Shown here: positions 21,078-33,542 of the stretch, in pieces | Layout of the letters: each line of letters opens with the position of its first letter | Position numbering within the stretch: position 1 is the first letter of the stretch | Assembly (NCBI GenBank): GCA_027922465.2 | Contig: BQMF02000591.1 | Span: 166,768-230,767 of the forward strand | Length of the DNA stretch: 64,000 bases | Origin: Turritopsis dohrnii | Taxonomy: Eukaryota; Cnidaria; Hydrozoa; Anthoathecata; Oceaniidae | Direction: 5' to 3' | Position numbers and translations under genes: made by a program | The notes under the pieces: model-generated | Databases searched by the model: none | Told to the model about the DNA's origin: nothing | The model's input: the letters and a program-made list of their open reading frames with translations, nothing else

Positions 21078-21526
21078 TACCGTATTTCCTCTAATAAACG
21101 CCGCGGCGTTTATTACAAATTCAAGGTTTTGGATGCGGCGTTTAATAGAGGGAGGCGTTCATTAGAGGGCGGCGTTTATTACAAAATGAAAAATTGGACA
21201 GAAGCAAACTTAAACAACAATGTTTCCTCATCCTTAAAAAGGCAAACAAAAGATTGTGTTAAAATGTGTTACATAATAGATATGTTCACGAAAATGTCAA
21301 AGAAGAGCAATATCACTGTCACTGTTGTCTTGTATGAGATGAAAGCTTTTTTATAATTCTTGTTTAGCCTGTTTTCTAATAAACGCCGCTTTTCAAGATG
21401 TGGCGTTTAATAGAGGGAGGCGTTTATTAGAGGGCGGCGTTTATCACAAACGTTCGGCTATAAGGACGGCGTTTAATGGAGGGCGGCGTTTATCAGAGGG
21501 CGGCGTTTATTAGAGGAAATACGGTA
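21078..21526. mobile_element. TA-flanked MITE with GCGTTTATTAGAGG-rich termini
   Basis: Left end TA|CCGTATTTCCTCTAATAAA and right end TTTATTAGAGGAAATACGG|TA are perfect inverted complements flanked by TA, a Tc1/mariner-type target. Both ends carry several direct and inverted copies of GGCGTTTATTAGAGG-type words (about 21095-21185 and 21380-21515), so each end could fold extensively. The core has no gene; the 75-codon frame at 21129-21356 begins inside the terminal repeats. Confidence 0.8.
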
Positions 21527-22019
21527 TCTAATGTTCACACCTTTAATCCCATTTGCTGATGTCAGAACTGATTAATAAACTTGTTTCCTTAGCCAAGCGT
21601 CCAATGCATTCAATCTTGAAAGTTTGCGAATTGGCAAAAGGGTGTATAAAAGATGCAATTTTCAAAAGAAACTCTTCCCAAGCAAGTCTTTTACAAAAAT
21701 CTTGGCGTCTTACTTCTATTTTAGCATATGTTATGAATCTTTAGTGGTTGAAATACAAGGAATTTCCAGTGCGTAATTTATTCTTTAATTATTTGGCTTT
21801 GTAGTTGGTTACTTGCACGTTCATAGAACCGCCAGACAGCACAATTATAAAGCAGAACCTTGAGAATGATTGTGGTATGTGTCTTAAAGTTTCATTTTAG
21901 CTTAGACGAAGCGTGAACGCATTTCAAAACGTTCTTAAGAAATTTTATGATATTGAAAGATGCTGAGCAAAAACCACTAAGCAGCTTATTATGTCGAAAT
22001 CTTCTGGCTTTCATTTCCA

Positions 22020-23460
22020 TCTAAAAACCACCCACCCTAACCAAATAACCGAAATTCGAGGAAATGCGAACAACAAAAGTATTGATAGTTACCTTAATAC
22101 TCAATAAAAGTGTATTTATAAAGAGTATTCTATATCTGTAGCGCTCAATTGTCATCAAGGAAAGTCATAAAGCTAAAAGGCTGAATGCTTGTGGTGTTTC
22201 GCTAATAATATTTTTTATTAACATCATGCTAGTCTCTGTTATTCAAATTTGTTATTTAATATAATGACAGATAAAATCTTAAGTAAACAAGTATTTTGAA
22301 AGTTTTAATATATCAACTGAAAAGAGAAAATATATCTCGAATTTTGATCAGTACACATACGTCATAACATTTGGACGAAAAAGTTCAGTTACACTTTTTT
22401 GAATTTTTTTGAATATTTGTTGGGTTTTTTGTCTTTGAAAAGTGAATGAATCACATGCCGTTTGAATGACGTATCACTCTCTTCCACTCGAGTTGTATAT
22501 ACAGCATTCACAAGCTGCAATAAAGTTTAGTATAGAATGGAATGTACATCTTAAATGGCCGAACTAAGTCTGCCAGAAGTATTAAATGGACTATTCGGTT
22601 GCTGATTATGGCGACAACATCTGACTTTCATTTTCATCTAAATAACCACCCATCCCAACCAAATATCCGAGAAACGAAGAACTTCGAAGAGCACAAAAAT
22701 TGATAGTTACCTTAATACTCGATAAAAGTGTATTTATAATCAGTATTCTATATCTGTAACTGCCAGTTGTCATCAAGAAAAGTCACAAAGCCAAAACGCC
22801 GATTGCTTGTGGTGTTGGCTTAATAATGTTTTTCGTCGATAACATATTAGTCTTTGTTTTCAATTTTATCATTCAATATAGTGAATGATAAAATCTAAAG
22901 TAAACGAGTTTATGGAGAAAAAATCTCGAACAACAAGGAATAAAATGACGAGAAGTTTCATGATAAAATAATCTTAATTTACAATGTTTCGTGAGGCATC
23001 CGTTAGTATCTTTTTTATAATAAGAGAATTTGTAACCACATTTCTCAACATCATCAGGTTTTAATTACATTAACATAACCACCCATCCCAACCAAATAAC
23101 CGAGAAACGGAGAAATTCGAATACGAAGAAATTGATAGTTACCTTAATACTCAATAATAGTGTATTTATAAAGAGTATTCTATATCTGTAGCGATCATTG
23201 GTCATCAAGGAAAGTCATAAAGCTAAAACGCCGATTGCTTGTGGTGTTTGGCTAATAACATTTTTTATTAAAAACATGCTGTTCTCTGTTATTCAAATGT
23301 ATTGTTTAATATAATGACAGATAAAATCTTAAGTAAACAAGTTCATTAAATATTTCAACATTATGAAGCGAAATGAGAAAATATGTCATTTATTTTCGTC
23401 AACAGACATGGATCATTACATTTCGATAAAAATTCAGTTGATGTTTTTTCTTGAAATGTT
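22020..23460 (+). repeat. Cluster of three family C repeat copies
   Basis: Three same-orientation copies at about 22020-22330, 22625-22930 and 23030-23460, each with the ordered words CCACCCATCCCAACCAAATA, GATAGTTACCTTAATACT, GTGTATTTATAA and TGCTTGTGGTGTT. Spacing is irregular (roughly 400-600 bp), so they are separate or degraded units, not a clean tandem array. Confidence 0.75.
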
Positions 23461-23469
23461 TTTATTTTT

Positions 23470-23960
23470 GTCATAAGTAAAGCCATACAACCTCTCCCTT
23501 GCGTAAAATTAACAATAAAAATATTTCAGTTTTTAATCACTTGGAATTACATTTGATAGCTGCATTTTACAAAGCACATCAACATGCTATGCAGAAGAAA
23601 GGCTAGTGCCAAATCTAGTACGTTGCAGATAATTTCCTATTCTATGCAAGAAAAGCTAAAAGAACTGCATTACTGTCCCCTTATACGGGATTATAGTCGT
23701 ACGACGTCCGTTGGGAAAGTTGATAGAGTCTCAGAAAAAACAACCTTCCTATTTTAAAATAAATATAAGCAACATATAAAACCATAAACTATAAACAAAA
23801 CCTTTTTATTGTATTTTATTCTATTCTGTGATCTGAATTAAATCTGCGAACTCTGTCAGTTAGCCTTTGAATTTATTGCTCCTTTCATCTTCGAAATGTC
23901 TGTACGATTCTAGCTGCTCATGCGTTCTAAGAGATCTACTCATTACGAAAAGCAGTCAGA
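23470..23960 (+). repeat. Second copy of the RT-fossil region
   Basis: Parallels 7350-8130: ACCTCTCCCTTG, GGAATTACATTTGATAGC, AGCACATCAACATGCTATGC, TATTCTATGCAAGAAAAGC and ACGACGTCCGTTG occur in the same order. Small deletions have removed the readable RT frame. Probably two copies of one truncated LINE or of a repeat carrying it. Confidence 0.7.
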
Positions 23961-24561
23961 TGCTTGTAAAGGCCCTCGGCCTGGCCTGGTTCTTCGGATA
24001 CTCTTAGCTGTTTTATGATTTCGAGCTTCTTATTAAGGTGGTTCCAGAGAATTTTTCAAAATGCTTTGGCACAAAGTTGTATCCTATGAAAAAGAAAAAT
24101 CAAAATTTTGAAAAAAAAATTGATGACGTCACTAATTACGCGCATAATTAATGTTTTTTTAGGCCAAAAAGTGACCCTTTTCTTAACAAGAATATCTTCT
24201 CACAGACTAATTCAAATTCAAGGAAACTTTCCAAAAATGATCTGTATATGTAAGAGCATGTTCTGTATTGATTACTTTTTTGAAAATTTCCCTGATTCGC
24301 TCCAGGTTGTCTTTCAAACCCGAATAACCAAAATTTGGACATAAAGCTTCATGCATATACCCTCATTAAACAAAATTTAGAACCTTACTTGAAAAAATAG
24401 ATTAAAACTTAGATTAAAAATAGATTAAAGAAACTCTGTTTAAAGTTCAGCCAAAAATCTTTATCCGTTCAAAAGTTATCTTTGTTAAGAGGATGAAAAT
24501 TATACGAAAATGTGAGATCGTAAAAAGAAAATAAAACTTTTTAAAAAAATGAAATCAGCAC
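23961..24561. other. Flank downstream of the Mutator-like pseudogene
   Basis: Contains AAGGTGGTTCCAGAGAATT at about 24035, which looks like a transposon end because its inverted counterpart (CCCTGGAACCACCTT) occurs at about 37207-37221. No target duplication links the two. Otherwise low-complexity AT sequence with a TGACGTCA word at 24122. Confidence 0.4.
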
Positions 24562-26297
24562 TCAATCTGACAGTTGAAAACGCTTCTCAAAACTTTTTCT
24601 TACAGGTATAAGCTTTTTACGTCTTTTTTTCTCTGTTCCCTGGGCCTTGCGGCGGTCAGACTCTTTCACGCGTATCTTATCAGCTTTCTCAAACCCGATA
24701 ATTGTAAAATATCCAGGTTTGATACCAAGTTTTTGAAAGACTGAAAACAACCCTCTCTGCCCTTCATTAAATGAAATCACTGCTGAAGCAACAGCAGTCT
24801 TCAATGTGGAATTACCCACATAGATTCTTTTTTGGCAGCGGGTCCAGATCAGATTGTTAAGAGCCTGGTTGACGTTCTGCGTCTTGCCTTGGAGGCATTT
24901 TTTCAATAATTCTTCGCTTCCAAAGTCCTTACTTGAGAAAACATCAGATATGATATCTGACACTGTTTTGTCAATATTTAACTTTCCTTTGTATGTGGTT
25001 CCTCCAGTAATCTTGTTGGCCTGATATTTACACCAAGAACAACGGATTTCTTCATCGCGTATAAATTATTGGTGTTTTGACGGATAGCCATGCCATAATG
25101 ATTTTGCAATGTATTCATAACTTTATCCGTCAAACAGCTTTTACCCCTGGCGATCCCTTTACCGTCTACCAGTTTTCGGCCCTCGTAGTTGGTCTTTATT
25201 TTACGCAAACGGGTACCAACTCTCTTTTGGACGTGTCCAATACAATCGCCCTTCTCTATTGTATGCCCAGGGTAAGGGTTTGAGTTACACACATTACTGA
25301 AGGATTTGCTGTCACCATCGCCAATGTAAAACGTATATCGTAGTTTGTATAGGTTGACTAAGCGCTTGAACAAACCATTTAGCCCGGTGACTTCCATTGC
25401 ACCTGAGCTGCCTTCATGGTTGAGCGAACAAAATTCGTGGTGGCTCCCTTTCCATTTTCTTTTGTGTCTAGTTTCTTTTCCCAAACATCACAAAGTCTGC
25501 ATTTTTTCGATATTACCTCTGTGTCGATACATCGACAGTTGGAAATTAAAGTCATCACACCGTTTAAGGAGGAATAGCATCGTTTTGCCACGCACCATCA
25601 CCACTGACGCTAACGTTGACAACACGATCTTCGTCAACGTTGTTCATGTCATCTTTAATTCCTTTTGTTCTAGTTTGATTGGCTGCTTTTGTCATGGACT
25701 CCTGAGCCGATTCCACGTAGGCATTATGAATGCTGCAGCCGATTTCTTCTAAAGTCCTTTTAGCTATCGGGGGAGGCATATTCATACAACGACAAAATGT
25801 CTCCATGCCGGTAAACCCAAGGCCGTTTTCTCTAAATGCTATTATCACTCGTCGGTTAATTTCAAATCCTCTTCTTCTAGACTTTTCCTCTACTTTATCA
25901 CATACTTTAGAGGAACAAAATTTTATCTTTCATGGACAAGCAACACAAGAAATGTCAAAATAATGCGCTAAGCCCATTTTCTCGTTTAGTAAGTGTTCAA
26001 CATTGACGGTGGCATTACAGTCAGCCTGGACATCTAGCAATCATAACTATAAGGGACATAAATAATTCACTCTCCCCATGATGAAATTACAGTCTTTTTG
26101 GACAGTTTCTAACCCATCCTCCAACAAAGAATGAGCAGTAGTGTCGAACTTTTTTGAGGAAGCCCCGGCAGACTGCGGTTCCTCGACAACATCTTGTACC
26201 GTACTTTTGGCACTTTCTCTAAAGCGTTTACCGTTGAAACTCTTTCTCTTCTTAGTTCTGCTTTTTGTATACCTCTTTGATGATCCCATTTCAACAA
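24562..26297 (-). pseudogene. Mutator-like (MULE) transposase, frameshifted
   Basis: Consecutive minus-strand segments, in changing frames, follow one transposase from N- to C-terminus. A basic start is MGSSKRYTKSRTKKRKS. It is followed by FCRCMNMPPPIAK, VSVSGDGAWQND, then SLNGVMTLISNC and KKCRLCDVWE, HEFCSLNHEGSSGAMEV, YTFYIGDGDSKSFSNV and CIGHVQKRVGTRLRK. The DGAWQ, NHEGSSGAME and GDGDSKSF motifs are those of the Mutator-like transposase domain family found in cnidarians and arthropods. Frame breaks lie near 25580 and 25400, and a stop or frame break near 24970. It would have cut and pasted DNA in the nucleus, but is now dead. Outer TIRs were not identified. Confidence 0.85.
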
Positions 26298-26822
26298 TTA
26301 TATGATTTTTTCCTGCTCAAAACCAGCTATAAAACAGGACTGAAAGAAGAACGCAAAATTTGCTATCTTGACTTCTTGACATCCTTGACATCCTCTAGCG
26401 CAAGCTATTTTTCTTGGGTTGTCCCATCGTGTAATCTATTTATAAAAATAGCCATTTTACTTTGCATAATATTTTGTCTATCTACTCGACTGATATAGGA
26501 AATATTAGTTTTATTTAGGAAAAAAGAAAAACTGTATATATCATATTTTTTTAACCTGTACTTAAGTTTTATCTCTCCCAAAAGAAGATGTATATAATGC
26601 ATAGTTTATTAGATCTATAGTTGAACTTGTATGTAACATATTATTATAAAAGTCATTGACATGAGAGGGGGTGTGCATGTAACAAACAAAAGAAATGTGT
26701 GAACTGAAACCGTGGATAGGTATTTTGTAATCACAATAAGATTAAGATTTGTTAAAGAAATTCTGTAAGAGCCAAAAGAAAAAGAAAAAAAAACTTTTTC
26801 AAAAAAAAAATTAAAGCAAAAA
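26298..26822. other. Upstream flank of the MULE pseudogene
   Basis: Contains a small repeat TTGACTTCTTGACATCCTTG at about 26369-26388. No gene, promoter or terminal repeat can be supported. Confidence 0.4.
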
Positions 26823-27460
26823 ATCCATTAGAAATCAGCGTTTCAAACTTTGATTCGAAATAAGAAATAGCCAAAGTTTACGTAACAAAGAAGAAGAAAA
26901 TATAGAAAGGTTTTATTGATCATAATCACACCAGGTTTGGAGGACAGAAAGAAGAAAAACACGAAGAACGATAATTTGTAGGTTTTCTTGCATACACAGA
27001 AATCCAATTTAAATCTTTTTAAGGCAAGATCCACCAAAAATCAGTGCATTGAATAAAATTTATTGAATGAAAGATTTAGAGCTAAAACATATACAAAAAT
27101 AAAATGTTGTTGGCAAAATCTCAGATTTCAAGCTGTGCTTCAAAATCCTGGTCGTTGACTTTACTAAAACAACACAAAAGTAATATGAAAAATGTTTAAG
27201 CAATTTTAGCATTCGAACTTCCTAAATAACATAGTATAATATAATAATAAATTAGGAAAAAAACCATCCTGTCTCCTACCTACAGTACCATGCTTTGACA
27301 TGGGAAAAAAGCAAAGTCAGCTAATAATTTTATACCACCGTGTAACGTCAACACGAAAGTTGGAAGATGATGATGATGAAGAACAAAATCGGAACTGACA
27401 TTCGCCTATCTCGTGAAACTACTATGCCTCCTGGCTCGCTTACGCTCGCTGCGGGGGCAA
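26823..27460 (+). repeat. Dispersed repeat family B, copy 2
   Basis: Same orientation and ends as 5502-6146: CCATTAGAAATCAGCG at the left, (GAT)n followed by the GCTCGCTTACGCTCGC hairpin end at the right. Small deletions relative to copy 1 near 27060 and 27265. Confidence 0.8.
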
Positions 27461-27601
27461 TGAATGTTTCTTCTTTTCTAAATTTTCCTTAAATTGAAGG
27501 AACGTGATACTATTGAATTTAGAAAATTTCAGATTTGTTAGATGTAAAGTGAAATGCGGCTAATAGAAGAAGTATTTAAGAAGGAAATTAAGGTTAATTA
27601 A

Positions 27602-28427
27602 AGGGGAACTAAACTAAAAAAATTACAAGTTCATTTTTTTGCCCTATTTGAAACAGCTTTAAAAATGATGAAAGTCAGTTTTTGAATTTTCAAAAAATCT
27701 TTTTTCGTTCCCGAGATATTGTCATTTAAAGTTTTTCCTCAAAACTTGATCTCCATGGCAACGTGACATCACAATGTTCAAGAAGAAATTGCTGACATAC
27801 AAATATGTAAATAACTCAAGAAATATAAGTGATGCACTGCTTAAATTTTGTATGTATAGTGACAAACCCGTACAGGTATCAAGTCACTAAAAATAATTGT
27901 TGCCATAGTTACCCTGGCTTGTTTCCAGGCCTTTTCTGTTTTTTGCTGACAAAGCTACAAATGGAGATCTACTCAGGTAAGGGAAACGAAATTTTAGAAA
28001 ATGGGACAGTTTTCACTGGGCATAAGTTAAAGTGAAATTCATCATAGTAATAGTTTTGGATGATGTTATTATAGCTTTGTCAGCAAAAATTGACAGAGAG
28101 CTGGAACTGAGTCGGGGTAACAGTGGCAATAAATTTCTTTGCTGTTTTCACAACTGCAGTTATTTACCACTCTACATGCAATGTTCTAACAATAAATCAT
28201 TAAAACATTCTGAGTTATTCACATATTTATATGTCAGCAATATCTTCTTGAACGTTGTGATGTCACGTTGCCATGGAGATCATGTTTCGGGAAAAAACTT
28301 TAAACGGCAATATCTCAAGAACGAAAAAAGATTTTTTGAAAATTCAAAAACTGACTTTCATCATTTTTAAAGCTGTTTCAAATAGGGCAAAAAAATGAAC
28401 TTGTAATTTTTTTAGTTTAGTTCTCCT
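27602..28427. mobile_element. TTAA-flanked element with about 210-bp inverted repeats
   Basis: AGGGGAACTAAAC at 27602 and GTTTAGTTCTCCT ending at 28427 are inverted, and each is bordered by TTAA (27598-27601 and 28428-28431). The arms stay complementary for roughly 210 bp (for example CTCCATGGCAACGTGACATC near 27750 and its counterpart near 28270). The roughly 400-bp core has no gene; the 68- and 112-codon frames inside are not transposase-like. TTAA flanks are the piggyBac/Kolobok target, so a non-autonomous member of one of these groups is likely. Confidence 0.8.
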
Positions 28428-28431
28428 TTAA

Positions 28432-28967
28432 TCATTTTAATTATGCTTAACTGCTTATTACTGTTGATAATAGGACAAAAGATTGTTTTTATACTGCATA
28501 TGTGACTTGTATGATGTATGTCTCTTTCGATCTCGACTGTACGTTGGTTTCTTTTTTATGTATGTAGCGTGTTGCATTGTTTAGTTTTTCTATAAGTTCT
28601 TTGTTTTTTACGTTCTTGTATTTAACGAGTCTGACATGTGAGTTTTATAAGAAGGGGTTATATATGTTAGAATAGAAAAAGTACTCTGTGAGAAAAGTTG
28701 TGTTCTCTGTGTGAAATAACTTCAACAATTACAACATCTGTGTAATAGCCCCAACTTAACTTGTTTTATTCTGATGAAGGGCAATGTAGATGGGTGGAAA
28801 GTTAAAAGTTCTTGCTTATTAAGAAAAAATAATGGACATCTGTCTTCAGTCACTACTGCGTTGCTGTCCCACTATATATAATTCGTACTCTTGAACAAAT
28901 TAGATGACTTAGGTATAAATCACATGGCTTGTAAATGGTGTTTTTTGCTTTTATTAATTAAAATATA
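28432..28967. other. Spacer before the Helitron array
   Basis: AT-rich, no gene. It contains TTCTGATGAAGGGCAATGTA at about 28770, reminiscent of the CTGATGA core found near Penelope elements and in hammerhead ribozymes, but no supporting stems were found. Confidence 0.4.
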
Positions 28968-30039
28968 CTAGCCGCCAAGGCGGCGTCGCTCGCCGCCCAT
29001 GTTCAGTATGTGTTGACTTCACGAAAAATAAAATTAAGGAATTGGCAGCCGAAAGTGTTACCATGTTGTAGAGCTCGAGAAAAACTGATCAAAAAAATGT
29101 ATGGGATCGTTCCGCTACGATCAACTGTTACAGAGATATCATTCTTCAAAGATTTTGATGACGTCACAGACCCCTCCCCAAAAAATTAGACCCAAATTTT
29201 TCGTCACCCCATCGCCTTCATCGCGGACCCCAAAAAACGTCAGTTATCCCTAGAGGCAGATTCGAAATCAAATATCAAATATCAGTTTAAACAATGGTTC
29301 CAAAAAAAACCAAATTTCATGATGTGTTATTTATTTTTTAAAACAATCGTTGATCAGTACAACAATACACTCAAAACGTAGAGAGAAAAAAACTTTTTAT
29401 CAGCTTTTGTTTCAAAAAAGTTACGCACTCTAACATGGGTGCTATCAAACAGGGGGGAAATGGTTTCTCTTCTTAAAAAGTTCACGCGGGAGGAGAGAAA
29501 AAAGGCACGTGCTAAATGAATAAAGAGAATAAAGAAAACGTTCGATCAGAAGCGCTTTATAAAAAGAAATTAAATTATTAAAAGAAAAGCAAAAAAAATA
29601 TTTTGTTTTAATATGATACTCTTTTTTTACCTATCGGTTTTTAAACATTTTGATTGCTCAAAAAAAAAGTTCACCCGTCTCAGACAGTCAGGCAAGAGTC
29701 AGTGGCAAATCGAACATATGCTGCCACGTTCTGCCACTGCTGCTTTTTGTCCAAAATGTTTAATCAGTTAGTTACTTTGTATTTAGTTGATGTACTGTTT
29801 TCAAAGCCAAGTCAACGTGGAATATAAAACTAACAATAATGATAAAAACAAAACGTTATTCCTATTAGTTCATCAGCCAAAAAAAGTCACGTTCGATTGG
29901 GGTTGCAATGTATTTGCTTCGAACTCACGTCGCACACAAAAAAAGAAATAATTTCGCTCACAACTTAATCTACCATTTTGCGTGACAGACAAACAAACAA
30001 ACAAACAAACAGACGGAGAATCGGCTATTAATATATAGA
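28968..30039 (-). mobile_element. Helitron array unit 1
   Basis: 3' CTAG at 28968-28971 with intact hairpin; 5' end at 30039 abuts unit 2. Its 3' region (about 29000-29330) is unlike the other units and includes TGATGACGTCACAGACC, so it is a separate subfamily or carries an insertion. Near the 5' end is the (GTTT)n/CTGTTTG run typical of the array. Confidence 0.8.
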
Positions 30040-30891
30040 CTAGCCGCCAAGGCGGCGTCGCTCGCCGCCCATGTCCACTGTCCATGTATCACTGTATCAA
30101 TAAACGTAAAATTTCCTTATAAACGGCTCGTACAACTTGTGTTCAACCAGAAGCAGATTCGAAGTCACAACCTCTGGTAAAACCGATCTTTTATCAGTGT
30201 AACAATACACTCAAAACGTAGAGAGAGAAAACTTCAACTTTTTATTAACTTTTGTTTTAAGAAAGTTACGCGCTCTAACATGGGTGCTATCAAACGTAAG
30301 GGGGAAATGGTTTCTCTTCTTAAAAAGTTCACACGGAGGAGAGAAAAAAGGCACGTGCTAAATGAATAAATAGAATAAAAAAACGTTCGATCAGAACGCT
30401 TAACAATTAAAAGAAGAAATTGATTTATTAAAAGAAAAGCAAAAAAAAAGCATTTTGTTTTGATATGATACTCTTTTTTTACCTTTCGGTTTTTAAACAT
30501 TTTGATTGCTCAAAAAAAAAGTTCACCCGTCTCAGACAGTCAGGCAAGAGTCAGTGGCAAATCGAACATATGCTGCCACGTTCTGCCACTGCTGCTTTTT
30601 GTCCAAAATGTTTAATCAGTTAGTTTCTTTGTATTTAGTTGATGTACTGTTTTCAAAGCCAAGTCAACGTGGAATATAAAACTAACAATAATGATAAAAA
30701 CAAAACGTTATTCCTATTAGTTCATCAGCCAAAAAAAGTCACGTTCGATTGGGGTTGCAATGTATTTGCTTCGAACTCACGTCGCACACAAAAAAAGAAA
30801 TAATTTCGCTCACAACTTAATCTACCATTTTGCGTGACAGACAAACAAACAAACAAACAAACAGACGGAGAATCGGCTATTAATATATAGA
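30040..30891 (-). mobile_element. Helitron array unit 2
   Basis: 852 bp with both termini and the hairpin intact, directly abutting units 1 and 3. Almost identical to unit 3. Good reference unit for the family. Confidence 0.85.
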
Positions 30892-31716
30892 CTAGCCGCC
30901 AAGGCGGCGTCGCTCGCCGCCTATGTCCACCTGCTCTGTATCACTGTATCAATAAATGTCAAATTTCCTTATAAACGGCTCGCACAACTTGTGTTCAACC
31001 AGAAGCAGATTCGAAGTCACAACCTCTGGTAAAACCAATCTTTTATCAGTGTAACAATACACTCAAAACATAGAGAGAGAAAACTTCAACTTTTTATTAG
31101 CTTTTGTTTTAAAAAAGTTACGCGCTCTAACATGGGTGCTATCAAACAGGGGGAAAATGGTTTCTCTTCTTAAAAATTTCACACGGGAGGAGAGAAAAAA
31201 GGCACGTGCTAAATGAATAAATAGAATAAAAAAACGTTCGATCAGAACGCTTAACAATTAAAAGAAGAAATTAATTTATTAAAAGAAAAGCAAAAAAAAA
31301 AAAAACATTTTGTTTTGATATGATACTCTTTTTTTACCTATCGGTTTTTAAACATTTTGATTGCTCAAAAAAAAAGTTCACCCGTCTGAGACATATGCTG
31401 CCACGTTCTGCCACTGCTGCTTTTTGTCCAAAATGTTTAATCAGTTAGTTTCTTTGTATTTAGTTGATGTACTGTTTTCAAAGCCAAGTCAACGTGGAAT
31501 ATAAAACTAACAATAATGGTAAAAACAAAACGTTATTCCTATTAGTTCATCAGCCAAAAAAAGTCATGTTCGATTGGGGTTGCAATGTATTTGCTTCGAA
31601 CTCACGTCGCACACAAAAAAAGAAATAATTTCGCTCACAACTCAATCTACCATTTTGCGTGACTTACAAACAAACAAACAAACAAACAGACGGAGAATCG
31701 GCTATTAATATATAGA
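30892..31716 (-). mobile_element. Helitron array unit 3
   Basis: 825 bp, both termini intact. Differs from unit 2 mainly by a deletion (the GACAGTCAGGCAAGAGTCAG segment) and by A-run length. Confidence 0.85.
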
Positions 31717-32524
31717 CTAGCCGCCCATGTCCACCTGCTCTGTATCACTGTATCAATAAACGTCAAATTTCCTTATAAACGGCTCGTACAACTTGTGTTC
31801 AACCAGAAGCAGATTCGAAGTCACAACCTCTGGTAAAACCAATCTTTTATCAGTGTAACAATACACTCAAACGTAGAGAGAGAAAACTTCAACTTTTTAT
31901 TAGTTACGCGCTCTAACATGGGTGCTATCAAACGTAAGGGGGAAATGGTTTCTCTTCTTAAAAAGATCACACGGGAGGAGAGAAAAAAAGGCACGTGTTA
32001 AATGAATAAAGTGAATAAAAAAACGTTCGATCTGAAGCGCATAACAATTAAAAGAAGAAATTAATTTATTAAAAGAAAAGCAAAAAAAAAAAAAAAACAT
32101 TTTGTTTTGATATGATACTCTTTTTTTACCTATCGGTTTTCAAACATTTTGATTGCTCAAAAAAAAAGTTCACCCGTCTCAGACAGTCAGGCAAGAGTTA
32201 GTGGCAAACCGAACATTATGCTGCCACGTTCTGCCACTGCTGCTTTTTGTCCAAAATGTTTAATCAGTTTTTTTCTTTGTATTTAGTTGATGTACTGTTT
32301 TCAAAGCCAAGTCAACGTGGAATATAAAACTAACAATAATGATAAAAACAAAACGTTATTCCTATTAGTTCATCAGCCAACAAAGTCACGTTCGATTGGG
32401 GTTGCAATGTATTTGCTTCGAACTCACGTCGCACACAAAAAGAAATAATTTCGCTCACAACTCAATCCACCATTTTGCGTGACTTACAAACAGACAGACG
32501 GAGAATCGGCTATCAATATATAGA
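31717..32524 (-). mobile_element. Helitron array unit 4, terminator hairpin deleted
   Basis: 808 bp. Its 3' end reads (plus strand) CTAGCCGCCCATGTCC: 21 bp between two GCCGCC copies are missing, which removes one arm of the terminal hairpin. It still joins unit 3 exactly at CTAG. Its 5' end at 32524 is followed by a 19-bp non-element spacer. Confidence 0.8.
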
Positions 32525-32543
32525 TTTCACAAATTATATTGAA

Positions 32544-33542
32544 CTAGCCGCCAAGGCGGCGTCGCTCGCCGCCCATGCTCAGCCTGCGTTGTATCACCAC
32601 CTGCTCCAAATTATTGCAATTAAAACCAGTGATAAAACTTCCTTTGCTGCTGGCTTTATCGCTAAATAAAGCTCTTTTGCACGTGAAGAGAAATACGTTC
32701 CTGGTGTTTCAAATCTTGCATGTTCTTAACTCAGCCGTTTATTGTCGCGGTCGCATTTAAAATGTCAGCAGACTTTCTTGCTTTACACAATGCATTCCGA
32801 ACGTGAACTTCACGTGTATTTTCTTTACGATTTTAAACCAATCAAATATCAGTTACAATACACTCAAAACGAAAAAACTTTTCAACATTTTATTAGCTTT
32901 TGTTTTACGCGCTCTAACATGGGTGCTGTCAGAAGTAGGTGAAAAAATGGTTTCTCTTAAAAAGATCACACGGGAGGAGAAAAAAATGCACGTGCTAAAT
33001 GAATGAATTGAATAAAAAACGTTCGATCAGATTAAAATAGATTAAAAGAAATCGATTAAAAGAAATTAAGACAACTATTAAGACAAAAGCAAAAAATATT
33101 TTGTTTTATGATACTCTTTTTTTATCTATCGGTTTTTAAACATTTTGATTGCTCAAAAAAAAGTTCACCCGTCTCAGACAGTCAGGAAAGCGTTAGGATA
33201 CACTGGCAAACCGCACATGCTGCTACGTTCTGCCACTGCTGCTTTTTGTCCAAAATATTTAATCAGTTAGTTTCTTTGTATTTAGTTGATGTATTGTTTT
33301 CAAAGCCAATTCAACGGTGGTTCTTGAAATATAAAACTAACAATAATAATAAAAACAAAACGTTATCTCTATTGGTTCACCAGCCAAAAGAGGTCACATT
33401 CGATTGGGGTTGCAATGTATTTGTTTCGAACTCACGTCGCACACAAAAAAAGAAATAATTTCGCTCACAACTCAATCTACCATTTTGCGTGACTTACAAA
33501 CAAACAAACAGACAGACGGAGAATCGGCTATTAATATATAGA
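32544..33542 (-). mobile_element. Helitron array unit 5
   Basis: 999 bp, hairpin intact. Its 3' third (AGCCTGCGTTGTATCACC and on) is shared only with unit 6, so units 5 and 6 form a subfamily distinct from units 2-4. The 5' half matches all units. Confidence 0.8.

Noticed and set aside
28765..28800. Hammerhead ribozyme-like core (CTGATGA ... GAAA)
   Set aside because: No complementary stem II lies between the two core pieces and no flanking stems I/III pair, so the match is only the short core.
30280..30360. Small basic open frame (MGAIKRKGEMVSLL..) in the Helitron units
   Set aside because: On the plus strand the frame is broken by indels in most of the array units, so it is not conserved as a protein.
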